Positions 57,828 to 64,000 of a stretch of 64,000 nt of DNA are shown piece after piece. The notes below the pieces were generated by a model, which saw only the letters and a list, made by a program, of their open reading frames with translations, searched no databases and was not told the DNA's origin. Positions within the stretch are counted from its first letter, which is position 1. Each line of letters starts with the position of its first letter. Both the position numbers and the translations under genes were made by a program. Source of the stretch: Rhodospirillaceae bacterium UBA1479 (GTDB lineage Bacteria; Pseudomonadota; Alphaproteobacteria; Rhodospirillales; Casp-alpha2); the NCBI GenBank assembly GCA_002325375.1, contig DCRZ01000009.1:416661-480660 (forward strand), read 5' to 3'.

Positions 57828-59996
57828 TTACACCTGCCCCACGGTCTTGATCTTGGCCTTGGGGTGGATTTCGTTCTGGGACATCACGACGGTCATCGGC
57901 CGGAAACGTTCCACGATGGAACGCACATAAGGCCGGATGGCCGGGCTGGTCAGCAGGACGGGGCTTTCGCCCATCATCGCCTGCCGTTCGAAATTGGTGC
58001 GCAGCGCGCCGATGAATTCCTGGAGCTTCGAGGGCGCCATGGACAGCTGCTTGTCGTCTTCCGGGCCGATGATCGATTCGGCGAAGGCCTGTTCCCACGG
58101 TGGCGACAGAGTGACCAGCGGAATGAAGCCCTGGTCGTTCACGTTGGCATCGGAAATCTGCCGTGCCAGACGGGCCCGCACATGTTCGGTGATCATCATC
58201 ACGTTGCGGGTTCCGGCGCAGGCCTCGGCGACGCCTTCCAGAATGGTCGGCAGATCGCGGATCGACACCCGCTCGGCCAGCAGGTTCTGCAGCGTCCGTT
58301 GCAGACCGCCCAGGGAGATCGTGCTGGGGATGATGGATTCGACCAGCTTTTGCTGTTCCTTGTCGAGCTCATCCAAAAGTTTTTGCGTTTCCGCATAGCT
58401 CAGCAGATCGTCCATGTTGTCCTTGATGATCTCGGTCAGGTGGGTGGTTACCACCGTTGCCGGATCGACCACCGTATAACCGCGGAACAGGGCTTCTTCG
58501 CGGTTGGCTTCCTCGATCCACATGGCCGGAAGGCCGAAGGTCGGCTCCATGGTCTTTTCCCCGGCCAGGGTGATTTCCTCACCGCGCGGATCCATGACCA
58601 GCAGCATGCTGGGCCGAAGGTCGCCACGCCCGGTCTCGATCTCCTTGACCCGGATGACATAGGTGTTGGCGGGAAGCTGCATGTTGTCCTGGATGCGCAC
58701 GGACGGCATGACGAAACCCATTTCCGACGCCAACTGACGACGCAGGGCCTTGATCTGATCGGTCAGGCGTTGGCCGTTCTCGGGCGGCGAATTGATCAAC
58801 GACAGCAGGCCATAGCCCAGTTCCAGACGCAGATAATCGATGCGCAACGCCGTCGCGATGGGTTCTTCCGCAGCCTTGCTCGGTTCCGGCGTGGAATCTT
58901 CAAGTTCCTGAATTGCTTCTTCGGCTTTGCGTTTGTCGCGGGCCGTCACGATGAAGCCCATGGCGCCCGTGGCGAAGGCCAGCAGCAGGAAGGGGAATGC
59001 CGGAATGCCGGGCATGGCGGCCAATCCGACCAGCAGGAAGCTGGACATGCCGAGGGTTTTCGGCTGGCCGCCGAGCTGGCGGAACAGGGTTGCTTCGGTC
59101 GGGCCGGTGATGCCGGCCTTGGTCACCATCATACCGGCGGCGGTCGATACGATCAGTGCGGGGATCTGGCTGACCAGGCCGTCGCCGACGGTCAGGCGGG
59201 TGTACATGTCGGCGGCCTGGGCGAAGGACAGATCTTTCTGCGCGACCCCGATGACCATGCCGCCCAGGACGTTGATCAAGGTGATCAGAAGGCCGGCGAT
59301 GGCGTCGCCGCGCACGAACTTGGACGCACCGTCCATGGCGCCGAAGAAGGTGCTTTCGTCCTCCAGTTCCTTGCGTCTGGCGCGGGCGTCGTCCTCGTCG
59401 ATCAGGCCCGACGACAGGTCGGCGTCGATCGCCATCTGCTTGCCGGGCATGGCGTCCAAGGTGAAGCGTGCCGCGACTTCGGCGATACGGCCGGAACCCT
59501 TGGTGATGACGATGAAGTTGACGAGCACCAGGATCGCGAAAACGATGATCCCGATGACGAAGTTGTCCTGCATGACGAAACCGCCGAAGGCCTCGATGAC
59601 CTGACCGGCGGCATCCGTTCCCGTGTGGCCATCGGCCAAAATCAGGCGGGTCGACGCCAGGTTCAACGCCAAACGGATCATGGTCGCCAGCAGCAGAACC
59701 GTGGGGAACGAGTTAAAATGGAGCGGCTTTTCGATGAACAGTGCCGTCATCAGGATCAGCACCGAGAAGGTGATGGAAAAGGCCAGGCTCATATCCAGGA
59801 GCCAGGTCGGCATGGGCAGGATCAGCACCACCAGGATGCCGATAACGCCGAGTGCGAAGATCAGGTCGCCGCGCTTGAGAAGGTCGATCACACCCTGAAA
59901 CGGGTTGTCGCCTTGTTCCTCGGGCCCCGACTGCGGGGCACCGCGCGGTGCGGCCGTGCGGGCGGCCACGGGGGCGCTTTGCGTCGCCTCAGCCAT
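57828..59996 (-). CDS. flhA: Flagellar export gate protein FlhA
   Basis: The 722-residue protein forms the inner-membrane gate and cytoplasmic docking ring of flagellar export. The N-terminal half has about eight hydrophobic helices with the conserved FHIPEP-type loop (GSGRIAEVAARFTLDAMPGKQMAIDADLSSGLIDEDDARARR in part: FTLDAMPGKQMAIDADL). The C-terminal cytoplasmic domain includes the export-substrate platform (IEEANREEALFRGYTVVDPATVVTTHLTEI). It lies between flbD and flhF on the leftward operon. Confidence 0.96.
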   Translation of the reverse strand: MAEATQSAPVAARTAAPRGAPQSGPEEQGDNPFQGVIDLLKRGDLIFALGVIGILVVLILPMPTWLLDMSLAFSITFSVLILMTALFIEKPLHFNSFPTVLLLATMIRLALNLASTRLILADGHTGTDAAGQVIEAFGGFVMQDNFVIGIIVFAILVLVNFIVITKGSGRIAEVAARFTLDAMPGKQMAIDADLSSGLIDEDDARARRKELEDESTFFGAMDGASKFVRGDAIAGLLITLINVLGGMVIGVAQKDLSFAQAADMYTRLTVGDGLVSQIPALIVSTAAGMMVTKAGITGPTEATLFRQLGGQPKTLGMSSFLLVGLAAMPGIPAFPFLLLAFATGAMGFIVTARDKRKAEEAIQELEDSTPEPSKAAEEPIATALRIDYLRLELGYGLLSLINSPPENGQRLTDQIKALRRQLASEMGFVMPSVRIQDNMQLPANTYVIRVKEIETGRGDLRPSMLLVMDPRGEEITLAGEKTMEPTFGLPAMWIEEANREEALFRGYTVVDPATVVTTHLTEIIKDNMDDLLSYAETQKLLDELDKEQQKLVESIIPSTISLGGLQRTLQNLLAERVSIRDLPTILEGVAEACAGTRNVMMITEHVRARLARQISDANVNDQGFIPLVTLSPPWEQAFAESIIGPEDDKQLSMAPSKLQEFIGALRTNFERQAMMGESPVLLTSPAIRPYVRSIVERFRPMTVVMSQNEIHPKAKIKTVGQV

Positions 59997-60100
59997 TACC
60001 GTTCCCCGCCGTCATATCGTTCGTTCCCGTCGTCATTCGTTTCGGCATTTTCTTGTCGTCGTTCATCGGATGCCTTGGTCGGTCCGTTTCGCGTTCCGGA

Positions 60101-61447
60101 TCAGGGGGCCGGCGCCGCGCCGGCTTCGCCCGGTTGCGGCACGGCAAAGCCTTCCTGACTGTACTGACGCAGCTTGTTGCGCAGCGTGCGGATGGAAATG
60201 CCCAGAATATTGGCTGCATGGGTGCGGTTGCCCAGGCAGTGATGCAGGGTGTCGATGATCAGGTCGCGCTCCACGTCGGCGACGGTGCGCCCGACCAGGG
60301 CCGCGGTTTCCATGTCGGCGTCGGAGATACCGGAGGCCGGTGCCCCCTGGGTGCCAGACACCATGATGGTTTCCGGCCCGATTTCCGATCCGGTCGCCAG
60401 AATCACGGCGCGGTGGATGGCGTTTTCCAGTTCGCGCACGTTGCCGGGCCAGTTGTGGGCCATAAGCCTGCTCATGGCGCCCTCGGAAATCGGCCGCTCG
60501 TCGATATGGTTGGCTTCCGAATACTTTTTCACGAAGTGCCGGGCCAAGAGGGGGATGTCCTGTTCCCGCCGGGAAAGCGACGGCATCACCAGATTGACCA
60601 CGTTGAGCCGGAAGTACAAATCTTCGCGGAAGGAGCCCTTGGCGACTTCTTCCTGCAGATTGCGGTTGGATGTGGCGATGATGCGTACGTCGACCTTTAC
60701 CGGCTTGGCACCGCCGACCCGGTCGATTTCGCGTTCCTGCAGGGCGCGCAGCAGCTTGGCCTGGAGGCGCGGGTCCATTTCCGAGACTTCGTCGAGCAAC
60801 AGGGTGCCGCCGTCCGCTTCCTCGAATTTGCCGACGCGACGGGACACGGCACCGGTGAAGGCGCCTTTTTCGTGCCCGAACAGTTCCGATTCCAGAAGGT
60901 TTTCCGGGATCGCCGCGCAGTTGACGGCGACGAAGGTTTTGTCCTTGCGGCGGCTTTTGGCATGCAGATGGCGGGCCATCATCTCCTTGCCGGTGCCGGA
61001 GGCGCCGGTGATCAGGACGCTGGCTTCCGACGGGGCGATCTGGTCGGCCATCTTGATGACGTCGGCCATGCCCGGATCGTTGTAGACGATGGTGCTGGGT
61101 TCTTCCGATACGGCATGCAGGACGGCGGCGATCAGTTCCGCATCCGGCGGCAGGGGGATGTATTCCTTGGCGCCGGCCTTGATGGCGCGAACGGCGGCCT
61201 GGCTGTCGTTGCCGACGCCGCAGGCGATGACGGGAAGGGCGATGCGCTCGCTTTCCAGCGAGGACACCAGGCGCGCGATGTCGGCGTGCACGTCGATCAT
61301 GATCAGGTCCGCACCTTGCCCCGAGCGCAATTGATCAAGGGCCCGGTCGACCGTTTCGGCCTGTTGGACCTTGGCTCCCTTCTGCATCGCGATCTGGCTT
61401 GCGGCGCCGATTTGCCCGCCGAGCGTACCGATAATCAATAACCTCAT
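60101..61447 (-). CDS. flbD: Sigma-54-dependent flagellar regulator FlbD
   Basis: The 448-residue activator has a degenerate receiver (LLIIGTLGGQIGAA lacks the acidic pair, although an Asp remains in LIMIDV), a sigma-54 AAA+ domain (ITGASGTGKEMMARHLH, ELFGHEKGAFTGAVSRRVGKFEEADGGTLLLDEVSEM, with the GAFTGA loop) and a C-terminal Fis-type helix-turn-helix (HHCLGNRTHAANILGISIRTLRNKLRQY). FlbD switches on class III/IV flagellar genes and needs no standard phosphorylation. It sits between motA and flhA. Confidence 0.95.
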   Translation of the reverse strand: MRLLIIGTLGGQIGAASQIAMQKGAKVQQAETVDRALDQLRSGQGADLIMIDVHADIARLVSSLESERIALPVIACGVGNDSQAAVRAIKAGAKEYIPLPPDAELIAAVLHAVSEEPSTIVYNDPGMADVIKMADQIAPSEASVLITGASGTGKEMMARHLHAKSRRKDKTFVAVNCAAIPENLLESELFGHEKGAFTGAVSRRVGKFEEADGGTLLLDEVSEMDPRLQAKLLRALQEREIDRVGGAKPVKVDVRIIATSNRNLQEEVAKGSFREDLYFRLNVVNLVMPSLSRREQDIPLLARHFVKKYSEANHIDERPISEGAMSRLMAHNWPGNVRELENAIHRAVILATGSEIGPETIMVSGTQGAPASGISDADMETAALVGRTVADVERDLIIDTLHHCLGNRTHAANILGISIRTLRNKLRQYSQEGFAVPQPGEAGAAPAP

Positions 61448-61524
61448 GACCGTTCTGTCCCTACTTTGATCCGCATGTCATTCATGTCGTGTCGTTCATT
61501 CATCTTTTGGGGCCATCTTCGGGC

Positions 61525-62343
61525 CTAGTCGAAATAAGAAACCCGCTTTTCCGGGGGCAGGATGCTGTTCAGCAGCATTTCCAGGCGCCGGGGGTTTTCC
61601 TGGCGGCCGATCGAACCGGTGGACAGGACATAGACCTGGTTCACCATGGCTTCGTCGGCGGAATTCCGTTCCAGTTTGTTGGCCATCGGCGTGAACACCA
61701 TGTTGGCCAGCACCGCGCCGTAAAAGGTCGTCAGCAGCGCCACCGCCATGCTCGGGCCGATGGTGCCCGGGTCCGACAGGTTGCCCAGCATCTGAACCAG
61801 GCCGATCAGGGTGCCGATCAGGCCCATGGCCGGCGCCAGTTCGGCCATGCGGCGCAGCACGTTGATGCTTTTCTGATGGCGCTGGAACATGGCCTGCATG
61901 TCGCGGCGCAGGATGGCTTCGACCTCTTCGCCGGGCGTGCCGTCGACGACCATGCCGATGCCTTTGTGCAGAACCGGTTCCGCCTGAATGGCACCCATCA
62001 CGTTCTGCAGCGCCAGGACACCCTGCTTGCGCGCCAATTCGGCCAGTTGCAGGGTCTGGAACGCGGCGCGGGTCGGATTGCGGTTGACCTGAATGAAGAT
62101 TTTCAGCGCGACCCGCAGGGTGCGGAGCATTTCGTTCAGGGAGAAGCTCGCGGTGGTGATGGCGAAAGTGCCGCCAATGACGATCAGGATCGACGGGATG
62201 TTGATGAACGACCCCGGCGACCCGCCCAGCACGATTGCCGCGGCAAGCAGCCCGAAACCCACGGCAAGCCCCAGCACCGTGGCGATGTCCACGGTGGTTC
62301 TGTTGCGCAGTGGGCCGCCGGCGTTGGGTGTTGCTTCCGCCAT
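61525..62343 (-). CDS. motA: Flagellar motor stator protein MotA
   Basis: The 272-residue inner-membrane protein forms the proton or sodium channel of the stator with MotB. Helices are seen at TVLGLAVGFGLLAAAIVLGG, SILIVIGGTFAITTASF, MRRMAELAPAMGLIGTLIGLVQML and MAVALLTTFYGAVLANMVFTP; the Pro-containing LAPAMGLIGTLIGLV motif is characteristic. The cytoplasmic loop carries charged residues that contact FliG. No motB is in the window. It is close to the PomA branch, so ion choice is not assigned. Confidence 0.94.
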   Translation of the reverse strand: MAEATPNAGGPLRNRTTVDIATVLGLAVGFGLLAAAIVLGGSPGSFINIPSILIVIGGTFAITTASFSLNEMLRTLRVALKIFIQVNRNPTRAAFQTLQLAELARKQGVLALQNVMGAIQAEPVLHKGIGMVVDGTPGEEVEAILRRDMQAMFQRHQKSINVLRRMAELAPAMGLIGTLIGLVQMLGNLSDPGTIGPSMAVALLTTFYGAVLANMVFTPMANKLERNSADEAMVNQVYVLSTGSIGRQENPRRLEMLLNSILPPEKRVSYFD

Positions 62344-62372
62344 CTTCAGTCGTCTTTCCTGGCCGATCCGTG

Positions 62373-62741
62373 TTAGCGGTCGGTCTTGATGATTTCCGTC
62401 ATGGTCACGCCCAGACGGTCTTCGACGACCACCACCTCGCCGCGCGCGACCAGGCGGTTGTTGACGTAGATGTCGATGGCCTCGCCGACCTTACGGTCCA
62501 GCTCGATGACGGCACCGCGTCCAAGGCGCAAAAGCTGGCTGACCTGCATGGTCGCTTTGCCCAGAACGGCGGAAACCGTCACCGGGATATCGTAGACAGC
62601 TTCCAGGTCACGGGCGCTTTTGGGTAGATCGGTGACTTCCGGCAGGCCCGAAGGGCTTGCCGTCGGCGCGGAACCGGCGGCCTCACCACCGTCACCGCCG
62701 TTGGACACGAATTCGCCCAGTTCAAAATCGTCTTCGGCCAT
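62373..62741 (-). CDS. fliN: Flagellar motor switch protein FliN
   Basis: The 122-residue switch-ring protein has the FliN/SpoA domain: DIPVTVSAVLGKATMQVSQLLRLGRGAVIELDRKVGEAIDIYVNNRLVARGEVVVVEDRLGVTMTEI (in part LLRLGRGAVIELDR). The N-terminal 35 residues are acidic and flexible. It follows fliH by 9 bases. Confidence 0.95.
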   Translation of the reverse strand: MAEDDFELGEFVSNGGDGGEAAGSAPTASPSGLPEVTDLPKSARDLEAVYDIPVTVSAVLGKATMQVSQLLRLGRGAVIELDRKVGEAIDIYVNNRLVARGEVVVVEDRLGVTMTEIIKTDR

Positions 62742-62750
62742 GGTTTTCTC

Positions 62751-63968
62751 CTAGTCCTTCAGGTCGTCTTCGAGTTCCAGATCCGCACCGCCGATCCGTT
62801 TCGGCTCCGGCGCGGCTTCTTCTTCGCTTGATGAGGATGTATCGTCCTGCGTGCCTTCGGGGGCCGCGTCGGCGATCAGGTCGTCCGACGGAACGGGGGC
62901 GTGAGTGTCTTCTTCGCTGCCCGTTACGGCGGGTGGTGCAATCTCGATCTCCGCCATGATTTCCTCCGACGGTACCGGCGGCGGGCCGTCCGCGGCCGCA
63001 TCGGAGGGGGCGGGCTCAGCTGCGGGGGCCGCCGTCGTTTCCGCGGTCTCAGGTTGTGTCGCTGGGGTCTCGATCGCGGGATCGGCGGTCTGACCATTGT
63101 TCGCGCCGGCGTCGGTGGTCATTTCGTCGGCAGGTTCCGTGGGGGCGTCGGCGACCGTTTCCGCGGGTTGGGTGTTTTCCAATTCGGCGGCCGGAGAGGC
63201 CGAAGCCTGCGGTGCGTCCACGGTGTCCGTCGCCGGTTCCGGGTCGGCCTCGGGCGTCGCCGGGGTCTTCAGGTTGCGGGCGACGATGTCGTCGAGTTCG
63301 CGGGCCAGGTCATTGGCGCTGCGCATCACGCCGCCCGACGACCATTCCAGCCGGCAATCGCCGACGGCCAGGGCCGGGTCGCCCAGTAATTTAATGTTGC
63401 CGCGAAAACCGGACAGTTCCGAAACGGCCTGGATGCGTTCATGCAGAGCTTCCGCAAGGTCCGCCGGAACGCGGACGATGATTTCCGGCTCGCCGGACAG
63501 CTGGCTGAGTACCGTCTCGAGCATGGATTGCACCTGATCCTGGGCGGTCTGATGGTTCAAGGTGGGGAACAGTTTTCGGACCAGCGCCGCCGCGACGGAT
63601 ATGGCGTGATGGGTCAGACCTTCGTTCGCTTCGGTCTGGGCCTCGAACAGGGATTGAGTCTGCTGCGCGATTGTATTCAGGGTATCGGCGATCTGCTTGT
63701 CGACAGTCGACGACGCTTCTTCCGTGCCCAGCCGCTTGCCTTCGGCAAGGCCTTCCTCGCGGGCGCGGGCCAGGTCGTCCTCGGAATAGGTGGGGGCCTC
63801 CGGTTCAGGTTCGGGCTCCGGCTCGGGCTCGCCCGCGTCGCGCATGGCGGCCTCGGCGGCAGCCTTGGCGCGAGCCTTCTCGCGCCGCTCCGCCAATTCG
63901 TCGAAGTCGGTATCGAACATGAACTTCTTGTAAGGGGTCTCGCCCACTATCTCTGCCTTCATTATCAT
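62751..63968 (-). CDS. fliH: FliH-like flagellar export regulator with long acidic tail
   Basis: The 405-residue product corresponds to FliH, which links the FliI ATPase to the C-ring. The first 230 residues are FliH-like: PYKKFMFDTDFDELAE, an acidic PEPEP linker, EEGLAEGKRLGTEEAS, HHAISVAAALVRKLFP and the IIVRVPADLAEALHERI/GDPALAVGDCRLEWSSGG region typical of the family. The last 175 residues are low-complexity, rich in Ala, Glu, Pro, Thr and Asp, and unlike most FliH proteins. ATG 63968 or 63962 may be the start. It lies 14 bases after the fliG end. Confidence 0.85.
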   Translation of the reverse strand: MIMKAEIVGETPYKKFMFDTDFDELAERREKARAKAAAEAAMRDAGEPEPEPEPEPEAPTYSEDDLARAREEGLAEGKRLGTEEASSTVDKQIADTLNTIAQQTQSLFEAQTEANEGLTHHAISVAAALVRKLFPTLNHQTAQDQVQSMLETVLSQLSGEPEIIVRVPADLAEALHERIQAVSELSGFRGNIKLLGDPALAVGDCRLEWSSGGVMRSANDLARELDDIVARNLKTPATPEADPEPATDTVDAPQASASPAAELENTQPAETVADAPTEPADEMTTDAGANNGQTADPAIETPATQPETAETTAAPAAEPAPSDAAADGPPPVPSEEIMAEIEIAPPAVTGSEEDTHAPVPSDDLIADAAPEGTQDDTSSSSEEEAAPEPKRIGGADLELEDDLKD

Positions 63969-63982
63969 TGTTTTTCAGCGCT

Positions 63983-64000
63983 CTAGAACACCAGTTCGCC
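63983..64000 (-). CDS. fliG: C-terminal end of probable fliG (cut by window edge)
   Basis: Only the last five codons and the stop are inside the window, reading GELVF and TAG. That ending and the position directly before fliH fit the flagellar motor switch protein FliG of alphaproteobacteria, but the assignment rests on context alone. Confidence 0.45.
   Translation of the reverse strand, partial: GELVF

Noticed and set aside
57696..60158. An 820-codon rightward open frame antisense to flhA
   Set aside because: The composition (long His, Gln, Arg, Gly runs) is typical of the reverse complement of a GC-rich gene; flhA on the other strand is certain.
1..64000. CRISPR arrays, tRNA or rRNA genes, insertion sequences and prophage genes
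   Set aside because: No regularly spaced repeats, tRNA-like cloverleaf, rRNA sequence, transposase or phage structural gene was seen on either strand by reading.

Overview
The window looks like a GC-rich chromosome segment of a flagellated alphaproteobacterium, most plausibly of the Rhodospirillales. The reasons are the CtrA and ChpT cell-cycle/motility regulators, a FlbD-type sigma-54 activator, alphaproteobacterial flagellar gene order, a site matching the EcfG general-stress promoter, and a respiratory formate dehydrogenase locus with DUF3305/DUF3306 and TorD-like genes. No rRNA, tRNA, CRISPR array, phage or insertion sequence was seen. Genus cannot be read from the sequence.

Layout. 1-1308: the sensor half of an MHYT-PAS histidine kinase, cut by the window edge. 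1.6-6.1 kb: a racemase-superfamily protein, then a stress-flavoured group (46-residue membrane peptide with an EcfG-like promoter, divergent ECF sigma factor, exported helical protein, Fe/Mn superoxide dismutase, DEAD-box helicase). 6.2-24.9 kb: housekeeping and accessory genes, including an FkbM methyltransferase, phospholipase C-like protein, class II amidotransferase, SDR, receiver protein, PhnN-like kinase, OmpA-like protein, a frameshifted O-methyltransferase, pyrD, NAD kinase, two regulator/enzyme neighbourhoods, a tiny proline/glycine-rich peptide gene with its own terminator, and moaA.

25-45 kb is a formate/molybdenum region. It holds a multi-cluster ferredoxin-like protein, fdhD, mobA, DUF3305, DUF3306, a TorD-like chaperone, a small Tat-targeted protein and the three subunits of a membrane-bound periplasmic formate dehydrogenase, with a lipoprotein inserted before the cytochrome b subunit. 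On the opposite strand is a second, cytoplasmic NAD-linked formate dehydrogenase whose FdsG-like and FdsB-like parts are fused. MoaA, MobA and FdhD can supply cofactor synthesis and sulfuration to both. Small genes sit between the two enzymes.

45-64 kb is a motility block: chpT, cheA (with a receiver and two CheW-like modules), cheY, cheB, cheR, ctrA, fliI and fliJ, facing a leftward flagellar operon (fliG end, fliH, fliN, motA, flbD, flhA, flhF, fliK-like). The last gene of that operon encodes a protein resembling the T-fold enzyme QueF but without its catalytic residues. No stand-alone cheW is present between cheA and cheR.

The most interesting leads are the QueF-like pseudoenzyme in the flagellar operon, three very small genes (2325-2465, 20101-20199, 39737-39862) with good translation or transcription signals, the EcfG-like promoter, the FdhD with a displaced Cys pair, and several precise inverted repeats in regulator-flanked intergenic regions.
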